Assembly: GCA_015501595.1 (NCBI GenBank)
Contig: JADNRX010000881.1
Span: forward strand, 1-18,889
From: Hymenopellis radicata
Lineage: Eukaryota; Basidiomycota; Agaricomycetes; Agaricales; Physalacriaceae
Length of the DNA stretch: 18,889 bases
Direction: 5' to 3'
Within the stretch, counting starts at the first letter, position 1. Every line of letters begins with the position of its first letter. A program made the translations under genes and the position numbers. Below the pieces are notes generated by a model. The model was not told the origin of the DNA. It ran no database searches and saw nothing but the letters and a program-made list of their open reading frames with translations. This document shows, in pieces, positions 9,802 through 18,889 of the stretch.

Positions 9802-12800
9802 ATGTCATTTTCAGGTCAAGTTATGCCCGCCCCGTTGTCCAGCTCAGTGGATCATTTCCTCGATCTCGCCGCCGTCACCGCTGACTCCGACGAAGAGGAA
9901 GAGATTTCCGATGATGAGGCCCAGATTGAAGGTGATTGAAGCTGGAATCATGATGAATTTGCACTAACTTACCTACCCAGATTTCTTCGACGATGTGGAT
10001 CAGGATGAGGACGGGGCGGCGCAGCCCACCGCTATGCAGCAGACCCAAAATATTGAGGCGCCTCAAGTCCATGGAGCCAAGGCGCACCTTCTGGCCGACT
10101 TAGCGGACATCGCCTTTCGTTACGAGGAGCGTGCTGCGGATCCATCTTCCAGCAGCAGCAGCAGCGCAGTGCCATCATCAAGTAGCCCATCTGCCTCGCT
10201 GACAAGCGCGGAAACCCTGGCATCTCCAGACTCTTCGGAACAGGATATGGTTGATGAAGATATTGACATTGGGGCGACTCATCACTGGACGGCGGGCGAC
10301 GGAGCGCACGAACGCGCCATTAGAGCTTTGGCTCAGGACCTTAATAGGGAGGTGGTCAGCTACGCGTTTAAACAGGTAGGAGAATTGTCTGTTATAATTA
10401 TACTCACTTACAATGTTTTTTAGTATGGCACAGCCCACGAAGTTCGCAGGCGCCTGTCCCGCATTCACCAGGATCATTCCCGCCTCCCTTTCGACGTCAT
10501 TGATGCATGGCTGTTGCCCAGCGTTCAGAACAACAAAAAACAGTGGCGCATATACCTCCTCCTCGACTTTGACCCCCACCGCATCCTGAAAAGTCTTCCC
10601 TCCGACGAACGCAAGGTGTCGAGAACTGACCGGACAACCTTGGTCGATGTGGAGAAATTCCTCGCCTCAGAGTTTCTTACGATCAGCCTTGCCTCCCGCC
10701 GCCGCATCCTGGACATATCGGAACGTTCTGCCTGTCTTCGTGCGCGCAAAACGCATCACATCAACTTGGTTGATAGTTGGGTTACTGTTCGCGGCGGCGC
10801 TTATGCTGGAGATGTTGGATTCGCTGTCCAGGGCGACCTTTATTACGACGTGCTGTTGGTCCCGCGTGTCATCGTAGATGCTCGCACGCTGGAATACGGG
10901 TATGAACTGAACGCGAACGGGAAGCGCGTGTCTCTTGCCCCTCCCGAAGATCGCTCTCGAGGATTAGCCCACCAAAAGGACCTTGAGAAGGACCTGAAGA
11001 AGTGGGGCCGACGGGGTTTGCGACCACGAGCACGACTTCTGGACTCCTCTCAGCTGATCCTGCGCAAGAAGCCACCAGCCAAGGACCTGAAGTTTTATAA
11101 CAATGCCATTGAAGGTTTGAGTGACACGAGTCCTGAAGTGTCCTCGAGCGAGTGGTCGGTGTTTGACCAGTTGCCCAGAAGATGTTTCGACGAGGACCTC
11201 CTGGTGCTCCGCTGCAGGCGTGATTGCCTCAAACCGGCCGTTTGCATCCCCACCAATCTGAGGACCGCCTTCCTAGATTCGAAATCTCATCATATCAACA
11301 AACATTCCCTGCCTCCTTCGGCCGATTGGCGTCTTGAAATCGGAGACTTTGTGGAGGAGGTGGTCAGGCCGGTGAAAGTCGATGGCGTCGAGCAGGTTGC
11401 GAGAGCAGGTGTCCAAGGGCGGGTTACAGACATTCGGGGTACAAATGCGGTCGTCGCTTCTGAAGGAAATGAGGGCGTGGAAATTGACGGTACTAGGTTG
11501 TTGAAGGTTTGGAGGCTAATGGAGTACGTACAAGTTGTTCACTCAAAGTACTTGCTGGCGGCAGGCTGGGTACTTTCAGTCTTTGGGAAAGAAGTTGATG
11601 TCTTCACCCACATTGACAACATCGATGGCAAAGTTGCTCGCGTACGTGAAAGATTATGTTTAGCCGATAATATTGTACTAACTAAATCTATAGACGATCA
11701 CTGTCCATAGGAACTCGTGCAGACGATGGGCAGGCGACTCATCCCCGAACATCGATGTGATGCCCTACCACCCCCGTGCTGTGGCTCAGCCTGATCGCAC
11801 TCAAACTGGATTTCCCGTACCCGAGTACATGCGGCGTCCAGACTATTATACTGGAAACGCGCCTTGGAAGGGTGCTGATGTGGTAATCGTACATTCTCCG
11901 AAAGTTGGAGACAGAGGTTCTTACAAGGGACGGAGAGGAAATGTTGAGGATGTTGAGTTGGATTTTGCGGATGACAGTGGATTGAGAGTGCGTGCAGGTT
12001 CCTACAAGGGATGGAGAGGAAATGTTGTGGATGTTGAGTTCGATCGAGCGGATGAGAGTGGCTTGAGAGTGCGTGTGCAGCTTTACGGGGCTAGTGGACA
12101 AAGCGGTTTGGGATCGGTGGAAGTCGTCGTGAGTTATCTGCATGTGGTCGATGAGCAGTAAGTGTTATCATCATTGCATTGAGACGTCTTCCTGACGAAA
12201 TTGTAGCACTGGGTGGCCGTTACGCGTGGCATACCCTCTAAGTCCTTTGCACGAGCGTAACGGATACAAGGGAAACCTTCGACACTTCAAGGAGGAAATG
12301 GACCGCGCTTGGTCAACACGACGCTCACAAAAGCCGGTACTTCCGTTAGCTGCCATTACTTCCTCTGACGCTGCACCTGCCGAAGAACACCACTGGCTGC
12401 TGCATCCGGACTTGAAGGGCCACAACGTATGCGTCTTTTGGAACAAGACCACCAGCAAGAAAAAACGTGTCTGGCTACTACGTCAATTCGAAGAGAACGG
12501 AGTAACAAAGCTTTATCGAGTCAAGCACGGCAATGCTAAAGAATCGTCGAAGACGCATACCCCGAGTCACTACTCCCCCAAGTCGCCCGGTTCAAATCCA
12601 CATGACCACAGTCGATGGTACTGTTGGAACGGGCCTTACAAAGGATACTTCTTTAGAGGTATTCAGTGGTCCTCGACAGCAACCGTCGATGTTGACGATG
12701 ACCACGGAACGGCGAGTGTGGGTCAATGGCGAGCAATCGCAGTGAAACCTCGGTTTGGACGCGAAGACGAAGAGATTCCCGGATTGTTCAACGTTTTAGA

Positions 12801-13580
12801 TGCGGACTTGGTGATGTTGTCTGACAACAAGGCGGACCTTATCGTAAACGAGGTGTTTCGTAGTAGAAGGCTTAGCAGTAAAGGCAAAACCCTGTATGAT
12901 CCATTCGCGTCGTAGTGTATAATAATGTCGTTTATGTACTGTAATGTGTGGTTTGTATATATACGAATGTATCATATTTTTTCACTGTAGCCCCCCGCGT
13001 GATCGAGAACGTGAGGGGCAACGCTGGTGTCAAAGTCACGGTACGTGCTCTTTGTTCATTTGCTACCTTGTCCTCATCCTATCACTCACTCTCGCAGCTG
13101 CTCTTCGTCATGGCGCCCGCTACCAAACCTCGCGAGAACTTCCAGCCTTGCATCACGCGCTTTTTAACGGTTGAGCGCAAAGCCATTCAACTGCCTCAAG
13201 ATCGTTCTAGACGAACCATTATGCTTGTATTTTACTTGCGGGTGCGGTGCTTGATGCGTTGCCTACTGAACATTGCTGATGCTACACCTTAGGATAACCG
13301 CAAACAGACAGTGTTTTTACACAACGTCGGACCTCGCATCAGACTATTCGACCACACCGCATTGCTGAGGGGCCTTGGGATCTCTCGGCGCCCATACGTG
13401 AAGATCTACCAGACCGTCGATTTGACAGTGGTACACGCGGATGGTTGGCAGACGATCGGATGGTGTGAGGTCTTTGACGCGCCTCCAGATCACACGAAGC
13501 CGGTCTTCATCCAGTCCACCAACGAACCTTTACCACAGAATTGGATGAACGACATCGTCGAGTACGCAGAACCACTTTAG
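9802..13580 (+). CDS. Spt5-like multi-KOW protein, about 1,114 residues
   Basis: Eight exons join in frame: 9802-9931, 9981-10375, 10424-11641, 11694-12157, 12207-12877, 12991-13040, 13098-13226 and 13293-13580. An in-frame second ATG at 9823 could also be the start. The N-terminus is acidic (DSDEEEEISDDE), as in Spt5, followed by a serine run. A region near WRIYLLLDFDPHRILKSL may correspond to the NGN domain, but this is weak. KOW-like units follow: DSWVTVRGGAYAGDVGF ending in VLLVPRV, resembling Spt5 KOW1, then a unit around VQGRVTDIRGTNAVV, then GSYKGRRGNVEDVELD repeated as GSYKGWRGNVVDVEFD. The rest has several Trp/Gly-rich stretches I cannot name. Spt5 is the conserved RNA polymerase elongation factor; a transposon copy might act on transcription or chromatin of the element, which is inference. 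The 12878-12990 intron is less certain; without it the protein would end at 12915. Confidence 0.72.
11916..12077 (+). repeat. In-frame 81-bp tandem duplication of a KOW unit
   Basis: Two 81-bp (27-codon) copies lie at 11916-11996 and 11997-12077. Both read GSYKGxRGNV, then DVE, then SGLRVR. Only scattered bases differ, so the duplication is fairly recent and keeps the frame. Confidence 0.88.
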
Positions 13581-13803
13581 AATTTACATTACGGATGACA
13601 TACAATACTACATTATGATGCTATGCACTGTTTTACCTCTACCGTTAAGCTACTTTGAACTTTGCTCGCGATCGGTCATTCTTTTAGCATTACTACTTTT
13701 GGACGCGGGACGAATACCGCTGATCCGGTGTCGATCGAGATAGATCAATAAGGTTGGTACATTGATCATCCACTGTGGCGTCGCGGAATATTTACAGAGA
13801 ACA
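13581..13803. other. Short intergenic between Spt5-like and XB genes
   Basis: No gene or structured RNA is visible. It would contain the 3' end of the Spt5-like transcript and the promoter of XB, which is read in the same direction. Confidence 0.5.
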
Positions 13804-16245
13804 ATGGACAATAGACGTGGACCTTTGTCAGGGCAGGGCTGCGTGAGTGTTTGTGTTTGTTGACATCCTTTGGTTTGAACTGACCGCCGCCTTTAGATCT
13901 GTCTATCTTTCACCATCATCATCATTTCCTCTTGTCAACACGATGTCCACGACTATGCCGAGCGAGGGCGCTCACACCACTCCTCCACCGATCCTACCAC
14001 GACGAGTACCATCGCGCAGCCTATTACGGCGCCCAAGAACTCAGCGGAGACCATCAGCAGCAACGACGAGGCCGTCACCGACAACAGTGGCGGAGATTCC
14101 GCGCAGTCCCAGACGACTTCGACTACGACCACCACCGGTGTGGCAGAGCCCACTGGCCAGGGATATTCCCTGTCGAAGTTGGAGAAGGAATACCTGCGAC
14201 TGGAGTTCGCTCAGGAATACATGACGTTCGTTCAGGATAGCTCCAAGAAGGGCTCGCAGAAAAAGTGGATAGTCCAGACTGTCTTGCTGCCCTTCCTCGA
14301 CAAGTTCTACGAGGGAGAAATGTCCCCGCCGATCGAGGCGATTTCAAAGGTACGTTGATGCTCATGTCTTGTCGGTGAAGTGCTAATGTTTATTATAGTG
14401 TATTTGCCGCCATTTCTATAATTCTCACAAGAATTGGGCTGGGCTGAGGGATACGACGTTTGGTGAAGCCGAAGCCGCGATGTATTAGTGGGAAGCGTGC
14501 CTACCAGCTCGCTAATAAGGAGCTGGTGGAGCGTCGTGCTCGCCTGCTGAAGAAGGAACATGAGGCGAGGATTGCTGAGGCACAGGCGTCGGGCAAGGAG
14601 GTGGCCAAGGATCCTCGCTCGGAGGAAGGCTGGCACCATCGCGGTCTGCTTGCGGCGTGGAATGATTGTCCCGACCAAAAGAAGTACGAGGATGAAGCGC
14701 GCGCGTTCAACGACAGCATCAAGGACGGACCCGAACTCTCCAGCGTCTATGCGTAAGTGATTCATTGATGAATAATGGTTGTTTCTGAGAGGTCCTTTAC
14801 AGCCGTCAGGGCATGCTCGGCGCCATCATCGAGTCCGTCCTCAAACCTCTCATTGGTTTTGGGCATAACGGTGTTGGCAAGATTGCATTTGGAGTTCAAG
14901 TGGGCTACGAAGATGCTCAGGGACATTACCAGTATCACGAGTAAGCTGATTTTGCTCTTTCGCGATGTATATTAATAATATGTTCAGTCAATTCATCTTA
15001 CCAGACCCGGACTGGCTGAAGCTGACACCTACTGGGAATATCATTACGGAGGACACTCGGAAGAACTTCGCTGACATGGTCACTGCGGGTTTTTCATGTA
15101 AGTCGTTGTTAATTGACTGGATGAACATGCGAATGACATTTGTTTGCAGTGGCGAAGAATCCAGAGCCGACGGACGGCCAGCTGAAAGGAACCCCTGCTC
15201 CGCAAGACACAAGTACGACCAAGGCATCTTCCCCTGCTACAAGTACGCCCATAGCCCCTGCTGACCCGCCATCTGGTCCTATGGACGTCGCTCCTGTCAC
15301 CCCTTCCTCTCCCAAGCCGCCCTCCACCACGTCATCGAACGACGAGACTCTAGCTGCGCGTCGTGAGGCAGAAGCCAAGGAGCGTGAGCTCGCCATTCGT
15401 GAGGCGGAGGAAATGAAGATGAAGAAGGGGATTGAGGAGGCTGCCGCGAAGCAGACGAAGATACAAGCTGTCATGGAGAAGAAAAGGCAAGCACAGGCGA
15501 AGAAGACCCGGGACATGTTGGTATCGGATGCAGCGAACCTCGCATCGGCACTCGCCGATGCTACTAGCTCCAACGAAACGGGAGAACTGGCAGGGCCTGT
15601 ATCCAGCGCCAACGAGGACGTTGAAGCCAAACTCAAGGCAGCGGACATGGACTTATCCAAGGACGACGACGACGAGGCCAGCGACGGCGAAGATTTTGAA
15701 GCCAAGCTCAGGGCAGTGGAGATGGAGCTGGACTTATCCGATGACGAGGAGGAGCCTTCTGTACCCCAACCTCCCCTCGCCCTCGCCCAAGACCTACAGG
15801 CAAGAAGGCAGCTGAACCACTTATGCCTCCCCCTCCTGCGCCAGCTCATGTTGACGCTTCGACCGCGAAGGCGCCTGAGGTTGTTCATGCGGGCGACGAG
15901 CAAAGCGTTCCTGAGTCGGCGCCTCAGGACGACGTGGATGACGCTCAGGACGAAGTGGATGACGCAAGTGTAGAGGCAGAGACCGTTGAAGATATCGGCA
16001 AGAAGAGGGGTACTCGTTCGACGAAGCGAAAGGCAGTGGAGGCGCCAGCCGATGAGCCCGCAGCGAAAGCTGTCAAAAGGAGCACCCGAATGACACGCGC
16101 ATCTAACAGGAAGGCGGAGGAAGAAGCCGAGTTACAGAAGAAGCAGGCTGCCAAAGAGAAGAGATCTGCCGCGGCAGCAAAGAAGAAGGCAGACGAAGAG
16201 AAGAAAGGTACGAAGACGACGGCGCGAAGGTCACGGCGTCGTTAG
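13804..16245 (+). CDS. XB: uncharacterised X-domain cargo protein, two frame breaks
   Basis: Proposed exons are 13804-13842, 13897-14349, 14399-14752, 14803-14940, 14988-15097 and 15150-16245. The start is uncertain. The ATG at 13804 joins the correct frame across a GTGAGT intron, while the nearer ATG at 13943 is in the wrong frame. A Ser/Thr-rich N-terminus is followed by the domain shared with XA: LEKEYLRLEFAQEY, TVLLPFLDKF and, after an intron, HFYNSHKNWA. Next comes a central region unique to XB (KRAYQLANKELVERRARLLK, GMLGAIIESVLKPLIGFGHN, LPDPDWLKLTPTGN). The end is a long Pro/Ser, acidic and Lys/Arg-rich tail with a coiled-coil-like stretch and KRKAVE and RRSRRR basic signals, suggesting nuclear location. 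Frames break near 14440-14460 (GAGGGATA) and about 15775 (CCTCCCCTCG). The family is not recognised. Confidence 0.68.
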
Positions 16246-16398
16246 TTAGTGCGATTCGATGGGATGATCTTCGCGAAGGGGATAGGATAGCATGGGATTC
16301 ACATGCGAACTTACGATAGGATAGGATTGTTTTATGTATCTCATGTGCACAGGATAGGATAGGATAGAAATACATCGCTTTCAACTACACACTGACCA
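16246..16398. repeat. Right subterminal GATAGGA-rich region
   Basis: Heptamers such as GATAGGA and AGGATAGGATAGGATAG recur between the XB stop codon and the right terminal repeat, in the orientation opposite to the TCCTATC copies at the left end. They are candidate transposase-binding sites. Confidence 0.75.
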
Positions 16399-16523
16399 GA
16401 GATAGGATAAGATAGGATAAGATAAGATAGCAGTATTGGACATGGGTACGGTACGGGGGTGGTAGATTTGGCACAATCCTATCGAATCCTATCCCTTCGA
16501 AAAATCGGGGATAGGATATCCTA
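16399..16523 (-). repeat. Right terminal inverted repeat
   Basis: This is the reverse-complement partner of 2560-2689. Its outer end reads GGATATCCTA, immediately followed by ACAATTTC of the flank. Confidence 0.92.
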
Positions 16524-16632
16524 ACAATTTCTATAGGTGCGCTAGGTCTCGTTACCTTCCCGCTAGCGGTCTCGCTAGCCGCTAACGGTCATCCCGCTAG
16601 GCATCTGAGTATCCCGCTAGCGTGAAATTGTT
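16523..16632. repeat. CCGCTAG-rich block bounded by a 9-bp inverted repeat
   Basis: AACAATTTC at 16523-16531 and its reverse complement GAAATTGTT close to 16624-16632 enclose about 90 bp with repeated CCCGCTAG/CGCTAGC motifs. It could be a tiny MITE-like insertion right against the transposon end, which would also explain why no target-site duplication is seen. The inverted repeat is short, so chance is possible. Confidence 0.45.
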
Positions 16633-17215
16633 GTCACGTATGCTGCATCATATCTGAACTTTACGACCATCGACAAATCTCAAGCGCGATCAGATGCAGG
16701 ACGACGTGACGCGTCAATACGTCTAACTTACATAGCATCATCATTGCAACGATATCCTCTCCTCGGACTCAGATTTGGCCTCTTTCTCTCAAACGTCTGG
16801 CTGCGCGTTATCGAGTCCTGCCGCCCCTGGCGCTGTCCACAGCCAAATTCTTGCTGTCGAGTTCCTGTCTGTCATCCTGTTCGGTTCTTACTCACCGGTA
16901 TATTGGGTCATTCTTAGAATTCCGAGTCAGGCACCAGAAACAATCATGCAAACAGTGAATGAGAGTCGCGACTCGCCGATAAGCATGGGTATCCAGTCAA
17001 AGGCTTGCAGACATCCACTTGACATTCCAGGGATCAAATACATCGATCGACATATGTAGGACAATTCGTGAGCGCGATGCCGGCGATAAAGTTACGGGAT
17101 ACAGAGCTCTCGGGAGAGCATTCAACAAGGTGAGGACAGCGCACAGTAGCTGTATTTATGTCCTGGGAAGAGACCGAGAGCGGTCATATCCTAAATTAGT
17201 GTGGATGTCACAAGC
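16633..17215. other. Right flank, no gene seen
   Basis: Only short frames without family-like sequence are present. One GAGTCGCGACTCG at about 16965-16978 echoes the array in the left flank. Confidence 0.4.
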
Positions 17216-17217
17216 GT

Positions 17218-17297
17218 TACGACCGCTAGGACCAGAGTAATACCCGCTACCCCGCTACCGCCACTCCGCGAGCACGCTAGGCTTCCCGCTAAATTAT
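17218..17297. repeat. Second CCCGCTA-motif block
   Basis: ACCCGCTACCCCGCTACCG and later CACGCTAGGCTTCCCGCTA repeat the motif of the 16523-16632 block in the same orientation about 700 bp further on. The two blocks may mark the ends of an older element. Confidence 0.5.
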
Positions 17298-17425
17298 CTG
17301 GGCCCACCGGGAGTCCCATTTCCCGAACTCATCAAGAGCGGCCGAGCACCGGGGACCTTGGCATCTAGCGCGCTTGACGGTCGGAACGCCGTCGGGGCAA
17401 GCGTGGCTTGCTCTAACGCACTTGT

Positions 17426-17701
17426 TCAATCACGCCACTTATAGTAGAACTTGTTGCTATAAGGGATTGTTAGACCAGGTGAAGAAGCGGCGGCGGCAGA
17501 TTGTACCTGTCTATGGTTACGTCGCGAGATTGTCGAGAAGATTCCTGGACTAGAGTCCTCAGAATCAGCAGAAGATCTCCTCTGTTTGGCGGGTACCACT
17601 GGTGGAGTATCTAGAGCCCTCTGAGACTTGTCCAGCTGTTTATAGCGATCACGAATGCTTTCGAGGACCATGCTGCGGTGGTGGCGCGCGAAGGTTGTCA
17701 A
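17426..17701 (-). CDS. Possible hypothetical protein, 91 residues
   Basis: A minus-strand frame from an ATG at 17701 encodes a basic, Ser-rich protein with phrases such as RYKQLDKSQRALDTPPVVPA. No domain is recognised and the composition is low-complexity. It could be an exon fragment or chance. Confidence 0.2.
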   Translation of the reverse strand: MTTFARHHRSMVLESIRDRYKQLDKSQRALDTPPVVPAKQRRSSADSEDSSPGIFSTISRRNHRQVQSAAAASSPGLTIPYSNKFYYKWRD

Positions 17702-18071
17702 AGGGAAATGGAGGGTGGGCGACTTAGGGCAGACAAATATAGAACTAGGACCTTATATGGAGATGCGTCCATGACAACAACAGAGTCTTCCTGAGAACAA
17801 AAGACCCGTAACGTAGGTAGTCGGCACGGCTCATCAAAGGTGAACATTGATGATGTTGTTTCGAATTGGGACGAAACTTCTAGACCATTCTGCGCAGCCC
17901 TAGGGTACATGCGTCGGAGTGCTTAAAAGGGAGCATTAATTGACGAATAACGATGACTTTACAGGTCGTCCAGAAGAGTTGCAGAAGAGGAAATAATCGC
18001 TGTGAGGAAGCAGCAATGCTGTGCGGTTTATTTGTTTGTGTATCTGATCGCCGCTTTTCTCTTCCGCCAAC

Positions 18072-18141
18072 ATGTCGACGCGTCGGGCAATGCCTTCAAA
18101 CGCGTCGGATACGCCTAGAGCGTCTGATCAGGCTGCAGGTT
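18072..18141 (+). other. Possible first exon
   Basis: ATG at about 18073 opens MSTRRAMPSNASDTPRASDQ, followed by a GT that could be a donor. No convincing second exon was found downstream, so it remains a hint only. Confidence 0.15.
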
Positions 18142-18889
18142 GATGTCCCACCTCCCTCTCGCTGTTCACGCCGCTCTAGTCGATGCAGAACGCAATACGT
18201 ACGCGTCCTGTACTATCGCATATAGTACTCAATGTTGTCGTTAGTGCATGCTCGCCGTCGTCGCGGATGACGCCTAAGCTGTCCGCCATTTGCGCTCTGC
18301 ACTCTTTACCGACACTGCTATGGTCGTACAGTTGGATGCCTGCCGCTGATTGGACGGTCGACTGGAAATGTATACGCCCAAGCCTGGGTGCGCCTAGCCG
18401 ATGGTGCGTGTCCTACGTGCCCTACTATATCAAGTTTCACATAGCGCGTCCGCCTTCCCGTCAATATGACCGCTTATCTGCGCAATACGCCAAACATTGG
18501 CTCCCATATACACTTCGTACTATCCACCCCGATACGTTTTCGAACCGGTGATGCTGGCCGACTTTGGTCTTTACTATTCGTCTGCTGCTAGGCGTAGGCT
18601 GTAATCGGCGCATATATGCGCATACATGCTGCTTCTCATTGGGTATGAATTCTCGACCAGACCTCCCTACTCATCTCAATCACTCATAGCACGCCATTGT
18701 CTGGTACTTTCATTAAAAGAGTTCTCCAGGTGATGCATGCGAACTCAACACAGTCGTCCGGGTGTCTGTACAATGCCGTTTCGAATCTTGGCTGATTACA
18801 TTCTTGTTTAAAGAACCCACTCGTCGTATTTTACAATGCGAAGGCTTGTGCTTTCAGAATGGACGGACGGAGAAACGTGCTACTGCGAG
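18142..18889. other. Right end of window, no gene seen
   Basis: All frames are short or broken and none shows a known motif. No RNA gene is recognised. Confidence 0.4.

Larger units (their letters stand above)
2560..16523. mobile_element. Large KDZ-family DNA transposon with cargo (13,964 bp)
   Basis: The element is defined by two inverted copies of a terminal sequence starting TAGGATATCCTATCCCCG: one reads inward from 2560, the other inward on the opposite strand from 16523. Between them lie a KDZ transposase, an Spt5-like gene and two uncharacterised genes sharing a domain. The inner sides of both ends carry GATAGGA/TCCTATC arrays, as expected of subterminal transposase-binding repeats. 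All genes are transcribed outward from a central palindrome. KDZ elements are an established group of fungal DNA transposons; the bounded size and this cargo set are read from this sequence. No clear target-site duplication is visible: the only shared flanking bases are a TA on each side of GGATATCC. The exact termini are therefore uncertain by a few bases. Confidence 0.85.

Noticed and set aside
12878..12990. Treating 12991-13580 as a separate gene
   Set aside because: No suitable start codon precedes it, and a phase-compatible intron joins it to the Spt5-like gene; the alternative remains possible.
15109..15903. 264-residue minus-strand Ser/Ala-rich frame
   Set aside because: Antisense of the low-complexity tail of XB; the plus strand has matching splice sites and charge pattern.
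2560..16523. Starship-type giant element
   Set aside because: No tyrosine-recombinase captain is seen; the ends are inverted repeats and the transposase is of the KDZ type.
18183..18551. 122-residue plus-strand frame
   Set aside because: Composition and neighbouring frames give no domain, no splice pattern and no family similarity I can recognise.

Overview
The window looks like genomic DNA of a basidiomycete fungus, most likely an agaricomycete. Genes are broken by many short introns of about 45-115 bp (mostly near 50) with GTAAGT/GTACGT-type donors and CTGAC/CTAAC-type branch points. The central gene is a KDZ (Kyakuja-Dileera-Zisupton) transposase carrying a CxC2-type cysteine cluster, a family that is abundant in these fungi.

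The main result is that about 14 kb of the window (2560-16523) is bounded by a pair of nearly identical terminal inverted repeats (about 125-130 bp, one substitution and one 5-bp length difference). They continue inward into arrays rich in TCCTATC/GATAGGA. I read this as one large DNA transposon. Left to right it holds: the KDZ transposase (minus, about 2816-6882); an uncharacterised gene I call XA (minus, 7486-8903); a central region with a near-perfect 232-bp palindrome (9433-9664); a large multi-KOW, Spt5-like gene (plus, 9802-13580); and a second uncharacterised gene XB (plus, about 13804-16245). XA and XB share a homologous domain with an intron at the same place and phase. All four genes point away from the palindrome, whose centre (9548.5) lies within about 7 bp of the element's midpoint (9541.5).

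The transposase keeps all three expected catalytic acidic residues and the zinc-cluster region. Its C-terminal third and gene XB carry several single-base frame breaks, most of them at short C or G runs. They could be sequencing errors or early decay; the window alone cannot separate these.

The left flank (1-2559) is gene-poor. It holds minus-strand fragments resembling the start of a HUL5/UBE3C-type HECT ubiquitin ligase and the core of DNA topoisomerase II, plus tandem and simple repeats. The right flank (16524-18889) holds repeat blocks with a CCCGCTAG motif and no gene I can identify. Inside the element, the transposase supplies mobility. The Spt5-like protein and the X-domain proteins are cargo of unknown role; an effect on transcription or silencing of the element is a reasonable but untested idea.
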